NCBI GenBank assembly: GCA_016213665.1
Contig: JACQZX010000060.1
Location: forward strand, 1 to 64,000
Source of the DNA: Actinomycetota bacterium
GTDB taxonomy: Bacteria > Actinomycetota > Acidimicrobiia > Acidimicrobiales > Ilumatobacteraceae
Length of the DNA stretch: 64,000 bases
Reading direction: 5' to 3'
A program made the position numbers and the translations under genes. Of the stretch, positions 10,261-18,814 are shown piece after piece. Every line of letters starts with the position of its first letter. Position 1 is the stretch's first letter. The notes under the pieces are model-generated. The model was not told where the DNA came from. It saw only the letters and a program-made list of their open reading frames with translations, and made no database searches.

Positions 10261-10266
10261 CGCGCC

Positions 10267-11727
10267 ATGCGCAACAAGAAGGTAGTCAGGTACACATTCG
10301 GCGGAGTCGTCGGGGCAATTCTCTCGACACTGTTGCTCGCCGGCCAGGCATTTGCGGCCGACGCCGACCCCGTCACGGTGCTCGGTCAGCAGACCAGCAT
10401 GTTGTGGGTCGTACTCGGCGCGGTCCTCGTCATCTTCATGCAGGCCGGGTTCGCACTCGTTGAAACCGGGTTCACACAGGCCAAGAACGCAACACACGTG
10501 TTTTCGACGAACTTTGCGATCTTCGGCATCGGGTTCGTCGCGTTCTTCCTAGTGGGGTTCCCACTTGCCTTCGGGGGCTACTCCTACTCTGCATTCGGTC
10601 TCGACACGCCCATCGGCGACGCGCTCGTCGGCAGTGGCAACTGGGTCTTCCTGTGGAAGGGAGGTTGGGCGATGTCGGGCAACGGCGTCACACCGGCATT
10701 GCTCGCCTACTTCCTGTACATGGCCGCGTTCATGGACACGACCGCGACGATCCCAACCGGCTCAATGGCCGAGCGCTGGAAGTGGAACAGCTTCGTCGGC
10801 TGGGGTCTCTTCTGCGGTGCGATCTACTACCCACTGTTCGCCGCGTGGACGTGGGGCGGCGGCTGGCTGGCAAAGTCGTGGCAAACGCTGCACGCTGGTG
10901 CCGGTTACGTCGACTTCGCCGGTAGCGGTGTTGTTCACGCGGTCGGAGGCGTGGCGGGGCTCGCTGGCGCGATCGTCCTCGGACCACGCATCGGCAAGTA
11001 CGGCCCCGATCGCAAGCCGCGCACAATTGCCGGTCACAACATCCCGATGGCTCAGTTCGGAACGTTCATCCTGTTGTTCGGATGGTTCGGCTTCAACGCC
11101 GCATCCACCACTTCTGTCACCGACGTGCAGTTCGCGACGGTCGCAACCAACACCGCTATTGCCGCCGCGTTCGGCGCCGTCGTCGCGATGTTCTACTGCC
11201 AGAAGCGACTCGGCAAGCCCGACCCGGCAATGATGTGCAACGGCATGCTTGCCGGACTTGTCGCCATCACCGCCCCGTGTGCGTTCACGACACCGGCGTG
11301 GTCGGCGGCAATCGGCGGCATCGCGGCGATCATTGTCATCGAGTCGTGCCTGTTCCTCGAGCGCAAGGGCATCGACGATCCGGTGGGTGCCATCAGCGTG
11401 CACGGCATCGGCGGCACCTTCGGTGTGCTGTGCGTCGGACTCGTCGCCAACGGCAGCTACGGCGCCGGATGGAACGGCTCGAGCAGCACCGGCATCAAGG
11501 GATTGTTCTACGGCGACGGCGGCCAACTCGGCGCCCAGGCACTCGGCATCGGTGTCATCTGGACCGTGATCCTCGGGCTTGCCTTCGGCTTCTTCAAGAT
11601 TCAGAACCGGCTCACCAAGGGCGGCATCCGCTCCAAGGAAGAGGACGAAAGGGCTGGCCTCGACCTCGCCGAAATGGGTGTCTTGGCGTACGTCAACGAC
11701 GACTTCCTGGACTCAGTCCCCAGTTAG
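10267..11727 (+). CDS. amt: ammonium transporter (Amt family)
   Basis: Trimeric ammonium channel, 486 aa, inner membrane. The N-terminus has a signal-like segment ending AGQAFAADA, and about 11 membrane helices follow. Amt hallmarks include FVETGF-like ALVETGFTQAKN, the twin-His region (FAGSGVVHAVGG and the later SVHGIGGTFG), and a charged C-terminal tail that can contact PII proteins. No glnK gene is adjacent; instead the upstream gene carries GlnD-like ACT domains. The ribosome-binding site AAGGGAG is within a hairpin. Confidence 0.95.
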   Translation: MRNKKVVRYTFGGVVGAILSTLLLAGQAFAADADPVTVLGQQTSMLWVVLGAVLVIFMQAGFALVETGFTQAKNATHVFSTNFAIFGIGFVAFFLVGFPLAFGGYSYSAFGLDTPIGDALVGSGNWVFLWKGGWAMSGNGVTPALLAYFLYMAAFMDTTATIPTGSMAERWKWNSFVGWGLFCGAIYYPLFAAWTWGGGWLAKSWQTLHAGAGYVDFAGSGVVHAVGGVAGLAGAIVLGPRIGKYGPDRKPRTIAGHNIPMAQFGTFILLFGWFGFNAASTTSVTDVQFATVATNTAIAAAFGAVVAMFYCQKRLGKPDPAMMCNGMLAGLVAITAPCAFTTPAWSAAIGGIAAIIVIESCLFLERKGIDDPVGAISVHGIGGTFGVLCVGLVANGSYGAGWNGSSSTGIKGLFYGDGGQLGAQALGIGVIWTVILGLAFGFFKIQNRLTKGGIRSKEEDERAGLDLAEMGVLAYVNDDFLDSVPS

Positions 11728-11772
11728 TCGTCAAGGATCGTCGTTCAGCAACGGGTCTGAGAAGGTGACAAC

Positions 11773-14700
11773 ATGGCATCCGTGGCCGTGATCGAAACGC
11801 ACCAATCCCAGGACAGCCCTAACGCCGCCGACACGTACCAACTTGCCGACCGCTACCGGCTCGACGACGGTCGGGCGTTCCTGAGCGGCTCGCAGGCCTT
11901 GGCACGTCTGCCCTACGAACAACTGCGTGCCGATCGACGCGCGGGTTTGCACACGGCCGCTTACATCAGCGGCTATCCCGGCAGCCCGCTCGCCGGCTTC
12001 GATCGCGATGTCACCGCTGCCGCCAAGTTGGCGACCGCCGACGGTTTGCGCATGGTGTTTCAACCGGGGATGAACGAGGAGTTGGCGGCGACGGCGGTGA
12101 TGGGCACGCAGTTGGCCGTGACGGTCGACACGTGTCTCTACGACGGCATCATCGGCATCTGGTACGGAAAAGCTCCCGGCCTCGATCGTGCCAGCGATGC
12201 CCTGCGCCACGCGGCCTTCGCCGGCACCTCGGCGAGAGGCGGAGCGTTGGCGTTGGTCGGCGACGATCCGAACGCGAAGAGCAGCACGTTGCCCAGCAGC
12301 AGCGGCGCCACGATGGTCGACCTCAACATGCCCATCATCTACCCCGGCGATGTGCAAGAGGCGATCGACCTCGGACGCCACGCCATCGCGCTGTCGCGGG
12401 CGTGTGGAGTGTGGGCGAGCATCAAGGTGGTCGAGGCCGTCGCCGACGGCACGGGTTCGGTCGAACTGTCGCCTGAGCGCATCGACCCGGTCGTGCCGAC
12501 GATGCAGGTCGACGGCAAGTTGTGGGTGCCTCATCCGAGCGGCGAGATCATCACGCCGTACACGCTGGCGATGGAAAAGGAATTCCAAGAGATCCGACTC
12601 GAACTCGCTCGCCAGTACGGCGTGCTGAATCACCTCAACACGATTCAAGTGCGAGGTCCCAACGATTGGATCGGCATCGCCGCCAGCGGCCACACCTACC
12701 ACGAGACACTGGAGGCACTGCACCTACTGGGATTTCGGTCGGCCGACGATCTGCGCGCCGCCGGAATTCGCCTTTTCAAGTTGGGCATGCCGGTGCCGCT
12801 CGATGCCACGCAGACGCGCCAGTTTGCCCAAGGGCTCGCCGAAGTCGTGGTTGTCGAGGAGAAGACGCCAAACCTGGAGTGGCTGGTCAAGGACGCCCTC
12901 TACGGCCGCGCCGATGCCCCGATGGTGCACGGCAAACACGCACCGAACGACGAAACGTTGTTTCCGATGACAGGCACACTCGAAGCCGACTCGATCGCGC
13001 CGCTGCTGCGGCGCCGGTTGGCAGCTCGCCTGGCCGATCGCATGACACCGGAGAAGCCGGCCCCACGTGAGCTGATTCCCCTCGCCGTCATCCGTTCGCC
13101 GTACTTCTGCTCGGGGTGCCCGCACAACTCTTCGACCAAGGCGCCGGAGGGTTCGCTGATCGGCGCCGGCATCGGCTGCCACAGCATGGTGATGCTGATG
13201 GAACCGGAGCGGCGCGGCAACATCGTCGGCCTCACCTCGATGGGTAACGAGGGTGCGCAATGGTTCGGCATCGCACCGTTCGTCGACACGCCCCACCTCA
13301 TCCAGAACATTGGTGATGGCACGCTGTTCCACAGTGGCATGACTGCCGTGCGAGCCGCGATCGCGAACGGCGTCAACATCACCTACAAGATCCTTTACAA
13401 CGGCGCGGTATCGATGACCGGCGGTCAGGAACCGTTCGGTCAACTCGATGTACTCACGCTGTGCCGCGTGTTGGGCGCCGAAGGCGTCCGCGACATCATC
13501 GTCACCACCGACGATCTCTCCCGCTACCGCCAGGCCGACGTCCCACCAGGCGTGCGTGTGTGGGGCCGCGGCCGGATAATTGAAGCGCAGGAGGAACTCG
13601 CCCTCGTGCCAGGGTGCACGGTGCTGATCCACGATCAGCGGTGCGCGGCCGAGTTGCGCCGCGATCGCAAGCGCAACACGATCGAGTCTCCCGAGTTTCG
13701 TGTCGTGATCAACGAACGGGTCTGTGAAGGTTGTGGCGATTGCGGCGACAAGAGCAACTGCCTTTCCGTGCAGCCGATCGATACTCCGTTCGGACGCAAG
13801 ACAGCTATCGATCAGAGTTCATGCAACTTCGACCTTTCCTGCATGCAAGGTGATTGCCCGGCGTTCATGACCGTGTCGACTACGGGTTCGTCGGCGACCG
13901 CGAAGTCGCCTGGTGCTGCTCCACGAGTTGCCGTTCCGCAGATCTCCGCCGTCGACGATTACACGATCCGCATGGCGGGCATCGGTGGAACCGGGGTCGT
14001 CACCATCAGCCAGATTCTGGGAACGGCGGCAATGCTGGGCGGCTATCACGTTCGCGGTCTCGACCAAACGGGGCTTTCGCAAAAAGCTGGGCCGGTGGTC
14101 AGCGACGTGCGACTCTCGGGCCTCACACCGCATGCCTCCAACAAGGCCACTGCCGGCTCCATTGACGTGCTGCTCGCGTTCGACCAACTCGTGGCAGGCG
14201 GCGATGCGACCCTGCGCACGATGAGCGCCGAACACACCGCCGTCATTGCCAACACCGCGGCTGTGCCCACCGGTTCGATGGTGGTGCACCCCGATCGGCC
14301 CTACCCGCGGGCCGAAATCGGTGCCCGTCTCGACAACAATTCCCACCACGTGTTGCGCGTCGACGCCCAACGGTTGATGGTTGCACTCCTCGGCGACACC
14401 GGCAGCGTCAACGTTTTCATGCTGGGGGTTGCGGTGCAGTCCGGAAACGTTCCTGTCGCCGTCGAATTCATAGAACAGGCGCTGGTCCTCAACGGCGTCG
14501 CCGTCGAGAAGAACCTGGCCGCCTTCAATTGGGGTCGCGCGTGGGTAGCGGATCCCTCCGCAGTCGATGCCGCCGCTGGGTTGCAACAGCAGATCGACAA
14601 CGTGCCGCTGCGCGAACGACTGTCGGCCGATCTCGCCGACTACCAGTCGGCAAAGTACAGCGCCAAGTTCGATCGCGTCGTAGACGAAGTCGCCGCCCGC

Positions 14701-15216
14701 GGAGACGACCAACTCACCGAGGCCGTTACACGCAATCTGCACAAGTTGATGGCCTACAAGGACGAGTATGAAGTAGCCCGGCTGCTGTTGCTCCCCGAGT
14801 CGCGCCGACAAGCACGCGAAATCGGTGGGCAACGGACGAAAGTGACCTGGCTGCTTCATCCGCCCGTGCTGCGCGCTCTTGGGATGAGAAACAAGTTGCA
14901 CATGGGCCGCTGGACAACACCTGCGTTCTGGGTGCTGCGGGCCATGCGACGGCTGCGCGGCACACCGCTCGACGTTTTCGGTTGGGCGAAAGTTCGGCGG
15001 ATGGAACGGGAGATGATTCCCGAATACATCGCTGCCATCCAGTCGCTACTGCCGCAGGTAGCGCCGGCGACATTGCCGGAGATCATCGCGATCGCATCGC
15101 TGCCCGATCGAGTTCGCGGTTACGAACACCTCAAGATCGAGCGTGCGACCGCCTATCGCGAGGAACTGTCACGACGCCTCGCGGCGTTCGGTCGCGACGA
15201 CCTCACGTCGCCGTAG
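11773..15216 (+). CDS. indolepyruvate ferredoxin oxidoreductase, fused alpha-beta/gamma form
   Basis: Single-chain 2-oxoacid:ferredoxin oxidoreductase (1147 aa) of the indolepyruvate type, decarboxylating aryl- or branched-chain pyruvates to acyl-CoA with ferredoxin as acceptor. The N-terminal transketolase-like region is followed by a TPP-binding part (FCSGCPHNSST, GAGIGCHSM), a Cys-rich Fe-S segment (CEGCGDCGDKSNC and CNFDLSCMQGDC), and the C-terminal gamma domain beginning near MAGIGGTGVVTISQ. Start ATG has GAGAAGG nearby. Its 3' end overlaps the convergent sigma-factor gene by 48 bp. Confidence 0.92.
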   Translation: MASVAVIETHQSQDSPNAADTYQLADRYRLDDGRAFLSGSQALARLPYEQLRADRRAGLHTAAYISGYPGSPLAGFDRDVTAAAKLATADGLRMVFQPGMNEELAATAVMGTQLAVTVDTCLYDGIIGIWYGKAPGLDRASDALRHAAFAGTSARGGALALVGDDPNAKSSTLPSSSGATMVDLNMPIIYPGDVQEAIDLGRHAIALSRACGVWASIKVVEAVADGTGSVELSPERIDPVVPTMQVDGKLWVPHPSGEIITPYTLAMEKEFQEIRLELARQYGVLNHLNTIQVRGPNDWIGIAASGHTYHETLEALHLLGFRSADDLRAAGIRLFKLGMPVPLDATQTRQFAQGLAEVVVVEEKTPNLEWLVKDALYGRADAPMVHGKHAPNDETLFPMTGTLEADSIAPLLRRRLAARLADRMTPEKPAPRELIPLAVIRSPYFCSGCPHNSSTKAPEGSLIGAGIGCHSMVMLMEPERRGNIVGLTSMGNEGAQWFGIAPFVDTPHLIQNIGDGTLFHSGMTAVRAAIANGVNITYKILYNGAVSMTGGQEPFGQLDVLTLCRVLGAEGVRDIIVTTDDLSRYRQADVPPGVRVWGRGRIIEAQEELALVPGCTVLIHDQRCAAELRRDRKRNTIESPEFRVVINERVCEGCGDCGDKSNCLSVQPIDTPFGRKTAIDQSSCNFDLSCMQGDCPAFMTVSTTGSSATAKSPGAAPRVAVPQISAVDDYTIRMAGIGGTGVVTISQILGTAAMLGGYHVRGLDQTGLSQKAGPVVSDVRLSGLTPHASNKATAGSIDVLLAFDQLVAGGDATLRTMSAEHTAVIANTAAVPTGSMVVHPDRPYPRAEIGARLDNNSHHVLRVDAQRLMVALLGDTGSVNVFMLGVAVQSGNVPVAVEFIEQALVLNGVAVEKNLAAFNWGRAWVADPSAVDAAAGLQQQIDNVPLRERLSADLADYQSAKYSAKFDRVVDEVAARGDDQLTEAVTRNLHKLMAYKDEYEVARLLLLPESRRQAREIGGQRTKVTWLLHPPVLRALGMRNKLHMGRWTTPAFWVLRAMRRLRGTPLDVFGWAKVRRMEREMIPEYIAAIQSLLPQVAPATLPEIIAIASLPDRVRGYEHLKIERATAYREELSRRLAAFGRDDLTSP

Positions 15217-16425
15217 CAAGAACCGACGATCGCTGTCGTTCGGCGAACATTCGAGGGCGCGGTCGAAGGCAGCCACCGCCGCGTCCACCTCGCCGAGCCG
15301 TGCCAGCAACTCTGCGCGAGTACTCCACAGCAGATGCCAGTCGTCAATGACGGCCAGATCGGCTTCGCCCAGATTGTCGAGCAACGACAACCCGACAGCA
15401 GCGCCCTGCGCGTGCGCCACCGCCACCGCCCGGTTTACCCGCACAACCGCAGTCGGGGTGAACAACTCGAGCGTTGCATAAAGGCTCGCGATCTGCGACC
15501 AGTCGGTGTCCTCGAACGACACTGCAGTTCCATGCAGACAGGCGATCGCTGCCTCCACCTGATAGCGGCCCGGACGATGCAGCCGCACGGCGGCGTCCAA
15601 AGTTGCCGCGGCCTCGGCGATCTGAGCTCGATCCCAGCGTGACCGATCCTGATCGGCGAGCAAGATGACCTCTCCGGCGGCATCGCGGCGAGAAGCTCGC
15701 CGAGCGTGAGTGACGAGCGCCAGCGCAAGCAACCCCGTGCACTCGGGTTCATCGGGCATCAACTCGGTGAGCAGCCGCGCCAACCGCAGGCCTTCGCTTG
15801 CCAGATCGGCGCGTGCGTCGAGGTTCCCAGCCGGCGAGTGATGGCCGACCGTGACGAGCGCATGAACTACCTGCAACACAGCTGGGAGTCGATCGGGCAG
15901 CTCGTGATCCGCCGGAACGCGATAGGGAATGCGCGCGGTCGCGATCTTCTTCTTCGCGCGGCTGATGCGCTGCCCGATCGTTGACTCCGGCACGATGAAC
16001 ACCGCCGCGATCTCGGCGGTGTTCATCCGGCACAACGTGCGCAGCGTCAACGCGAGGCGAGCTTCCAACGCAAGCGCGGGGTGGCAACAGGTGAACACCA
16101 GGCGCAAGAGATCGTCGCGTACCATCGAGTCGGTTGTCGCCTCGTTGATCGAGATCAACACATCGTCGAGCAGCCGGGCGTCGCTCTCCTTGGCCGTGCG
16201 CTTGGCTTCCCGGCGCAGTACGTCGAGCGCTCGGTTGCGAGCGGCGGTGGTCAACCACGCCGGCGGATTGTTGGGAACGCCATCGGTGGGCCACCGTCGC
16301 AGGGCCGCGACCACCGCGTCCTGAACCGCATCCTCGGCGAGATCGATGTCGCCGACCAGCCGCACGAGGGTGGCCAGGACACGGCCACCCTCGCGGCGGA
16401 TCATCTGTTCGAGCGGTTCGGTCAC
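15169..16425 (-). CDS. ECF42-type RNA polymerase sigma factor with C-terminal TPR-like domain
   Basis: Extracytoplasmic-function sigma factor of about 418 aa. Sigma region 2 is at the N-terminus (AEDAVQDAVVAALRRWP, then WLTTAARNRALDVLRR) and region 4 follows (MNTAEIAAVFIVPESTIGQRISRAKKKI). A long helical, TPR-like C-terminal half is the hallmark of the ECF42 group, whose members are encoded next to DGPF/YCII proteins, as here. GTG start 16425 gives a 4-nt GTGA overlap with the YCII gene. Its last 48 bp are antisense to the oxidoreductase gene. Confidence 0.88.
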   Translation of the reverse strand: MTEPLEQMIRREGGRVLATLVRLVGDIDLAEDAVQDAVVAALRRWPTDGVPNNPPAWLTTAARNRALDVLRREAKRTAKESDARLLDDVLISINEATTDSMVRDDLLRLVFTCCHPALALEARLALTLRTLCRMNTAEIAAVFIVPESTIGQRISRAKKKIATARIPYRVPADHELPDRLPAVLQVVHALVTVGHHSPAGNLDARADLASEGLRLARLLTELMPDEPECTGLLALALVTHARRASRRDAAGEVILLADQDRSRWDRAQIAEAAATLDAAVRLHRPGRYQVEAAIACLHGTAVSFEDTDWSQIASLYATLELFTPTAVVRVNRAVAVAHAQGAAVGLSLLDNLGEADLAVIDDWHLLWSTRAELLARLGEVDAAVAAFDRALECSPNDSDRRFLLRRREVVATERREAS

Positions 16426-16796
16426 ATTCCCTGACTGAAGTCGATGACCGGTCGCACTTCTACCTTGCCGTACCACGCACCCGGGATTTGCGCCGCCCAC
16501 TTCAGCGCCTCATCGAGATCGGAACAATCGAGCAGGTAGAAGCCGCCAAGAACTTCCTTGGTCTCGGCGAAGGGTCCGTCGGCGGTCACGACCTCGCCGC
16601 CTTTGGCACCTCCCATCACCCGTACGGTGGTGGCAGTGCCGGTGGGCTGCAACGCTTCGCCGCCACCAATCACGCCTGCCGCACCGGCGGTGGCGCCGAA
16701 GTCGGTGTACTCGGCCATCACCTTGGCCCAGTCCTCGGGCGTTCCCGTGCCTGCGGTGGCAGCGGCTTCGTAGATCAGAGCTGCATATCGGGGCAT
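16422..16796 (-). CDS. YCII-related DGPF domain protein
   Basis: A 124-aa ferredoxin-like-fold protein containing the ADGPFAETKE motif that defines DGPF proteins. In the ECF42 literature such genes are both partners and targets of the sigma factor; their biochemical role is unknown. AAGGAG is well placed before the ATG. It is translationally coupled to the sigma gene. Confidence 0.9.
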   Translation of the reverse strand: MPRYAALIYEAAATAGTGTPEDWAKVMAEYTDFGATAGAAGVIGGGEALQPTGTATTVRVMGGAKGGEVVTADGPFAETKEVLGGFYLLDCSDLDEALKWAAQIPGAWYGKVEVRPVIDFSQGM

Positions 16797-16863
16797 TTCA
16801 TTCTCCTTTGCTATTCGGATGCTTCACCCATTCCGACGAATCAACGGCGCCGATTTCGACAGC

Positions 16864-18135
16864 TCACGAAGAAATTTCTGCCGCCACGTCGGCGAACACT
16901 GCGTCGAACCTGGAACACATCTCAGCGAGGTTTTCGTCGGACATCACCGTCGACAGCACGAGCAACCCACGCGAGGCGAAGTACAGGCCGCGGTTCATTC
17001 CGGCGAGGTGGACAAGGCGCATGGTCTCGGCGTCTTCGCGGGCCAGCGATGCTGCCGGTAGCACGTCGCTGAAGTATACGTTCAATAACGAGCCGACGCG
17101 GCGACACGAGAACGGCAGGCCGACCCCGGCCGCAGATTCGGCGAGACTTCGTTCGAGTCGTTCGGCCTGTGCGCCCATGCGCGTGACGGCATCGGATGTC
17201 AGATGGTTGAAGGAGACGACTCCCGCCGCCGTAGTAACGGGATTGCCGTTGAACGTTCCACTGTGGAAGATGCGACCCCGGGTCGGATCGAGAAGGCTCA
17301 TCAGATCGGCGCGCCCGCCAACGGCACCAACCGGGTAGCCGCCGCCGATGATCTTCCCGAGCGTGGTGAGATCAGGGTTGATGCCGAGGTTCACCTGATG
17401 ACCACCGGTCGACAGTCGCAGCGTGATCACCTCGTCGAGCACGAAGACCGCACCGGCGCGGTGAGTCGCGTCGATTACACGTTGGAAGAACTCCGGCGAT
17501 GCCTGCACAAGACCCGATGCACCCATCGCCGCTTCCAGGAACACGGCGGCGATCTCGTCACCGTGCTTCTCCAGTTCGGTCTCGAATGCGTCGGCGTCAC
17601 CCCAAGGTGCGATGATCGTGTGCGGCCAAGCCTTGTCGCCGGTGTTACCGAAGTAACCGGCTTCGAAGGCCTCGTGGCTGCCGTGATAGCCGAAGCGCGC
17701 CATCAGAACCTTGTGTCGACCGGTATGGGTGCGCGCGACGTGAAGCGCAAGCATGTTCGCCTCGCTGCCGCTGTTGCAGAAGCGGACCAAGTCGATCGAT
17801 GGCACCCGCTCGCAGATCAATTCCGCCAACTCGACCTGCGTGTTGTTGCGCGCCGGCCAGGCGGTGCCGGTGCCGATTACCCGCGAGACGGCATCGACGA
17901 TCGGCTGATAGGCGTGCCCGTGCAGCAGGCTGGTGAAGTTGTTCGACAGGTCGAGATACTCGTTGCCGTCGATGTCGGTAAGGGTGACGCCCGTGGCGGA
18001 CGCGATCGTGAGCGGGTACGGCGTATGAAATCCAGCAGCGCGGGTGTCTCCGGCGGGCATCACCTTCTGTGCCCGCGGTCCCATCGCGGCCGACTTCGGT
18101 GTGCGTGCGATGTAGGCAGCTTCGATCACCGACAT
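16864..18135 (-). CDS. class III aminotransferase, glutamate-1-semialdehyde aminomutase-like
   Basis: PLP-dependent fold-type I enzyme of about 423 aa. It shows NSGSEANMLALHVAR (phosphate-binding), FVLDEVITLR (the PLP Asp) and the Schiff-base Lys in TLGKIIGGGYPVGAVGG. The sequence pattern is HemL-like, but nothing around it belongs to tetrapyrrole synthesis, so it may be a different aminotransferase or aminomutase. Start 18135 is chosen as the ATG nearest the conserved N-terminus. A perfect inverted repeat lies upstream. Confidence 0.85.
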   Translation of the reverse strand: MSVIEAAYIARTPKSAAMGPRAQKVMPAGDTRAAGFHTPYPLTIASATGVTLTDIDGNEYLDLSNNFTSLLHGHAYQPIVDAVSRVIGTGTAWPARNNTQVELAELICERVPSIDLVRFCNSGSEANMLALHVARTHTGRHKVLMARFGYHGSHEAFEAGYFGNTGDKAWPHTIIAPWGDADAFETELEKHGDEIAAVFLEAAMGASGLVQASPEFFQRVIDATHRAGAVFVLDEVITLRLSTGGHQVNLGINPDLTTLGKIIGGGYPVGAVGGRADLMSLLDPTRGRIFHSGTFNGNPVTTAAGVVSFNHLTSDAVTRMGAQAERLERSLAESAAGVGLPFSCRRVGSLLNVYFSDVLPAASLAREDAETMRLVHLAGMNRGLYFASRGLLVLSTVMSDENLAEMCSRFDAVFADVAAEISS

Positions 18136-18197
18136 AGTGCCGACTCTATTCGGTGTGGATCGCACGCAGTTACGCCGCGCGCCACCGAGAGGCCGAC

Positions 18198-18244
18198 TCT
18201 GTGTCAGCTCACAGAGCGACACAACGTCTATGAGCTGACACAGA
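18198..18244. promoter_or_regulatory. 14-bp perfect inverted repeat between divergent genes
   Basis: TCTGTGTCAGCTCA (18198-18211) is matched by TGAGCTGACACAGA (18231-18244) with a 19-bp spacer. It lies between the divergent aminotransferase and DUF402 genes. Position and symmetry suggest a regulator-binding site, or a strong RNA hairpin. There is no T-tract. Confidence 0.6.
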
Positions 18245-18314
18245 AAGCGGAGACAAGCTACCGAGTAACGCTTGCTCGAAGCATGGCCAAGCTCACCGTG
18301 GCAGACTCAGCCGG

Positions 18315-18813
18315 GTGGACGCTGTTTCGCGTTGGCGGATCGAGAAGCTGTGGGGGCAACCACACCGCAGCGTCGTATTGTCATCCCGGCAGACGACCGC
18401 ACAAGGCGAATGGGCCCACATCCGTCTCGGCGCAACGGTGCATGAGTTCGCCAGATCGATGACGACGTTTCCATGTGATGCAGTCGTGTTCTTTCCACAC
18501 GAGGCCTGGTGGACTGCTCTGTGGCCGACAAACCAGACCACCGAACTCCATGTAGACATCTCGACACCGTCGACAAGGTCCGACGCCGAAATCATCACCA
18601 TCGACCTCGATCTCGACGTGGTGGTCATCGACGGTCAAGTTGATGTTCTCGACCGGGATTGAGTTCGACGAGCATCGCCACCGTTTCAGCTATCCGGCCG
18701 AGGTTGTCGTCAACGCCGAGATCGCCGTCGCAGAAGTCGTGCGCGCCATCGCTGCCCGGACACTTCCCTTCGATAACTCCCACCTAGGGATGGGCGGGCT
18801 GGCCGACCGCTAG
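18315..18813 (+). pseudogene. DUF402 domain protein, frameshifted
   Basis: The first frame (GTG at 18315) encodes a DUF402-like core (DAVVFFPHEAWWTALWP, then TIDLDLDVVVIDGQVDVLD) and stops at a TGA at about 18660. The expected continuation (EFDEHRHRFSYPAEVV) is present in the +1 frame and ends with TAG at 18811-18813. One extra T in GATTGAGTTC explains the break. It is either a recent inactivating insertion, a sequencing error or, less likely, a +1 programmed shift. DUF402 proteins (FomD-like) act on phosphorylated nucleotides. The Sec explanation does not apply because the frames differ. Confidence 0.7.
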
Positions 18814-18814
18814 G

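Noticed and set aside
16864-18135. Assignment as hemL of the tetrapyrrole pathway
   Set aside because: The motif pattern is HemL-like, but no heme-biosynthesis genes are nearby and many class III aminotransferases share it, so the symbol was withheld.
18655-18665. TGA in the DUF402 gene as a third selenocysteine codon
   Set aside because: The homologous continuation is in a different frame, and DUF402 proteins have no redox Cys at this place. A single-base insertion explains it.
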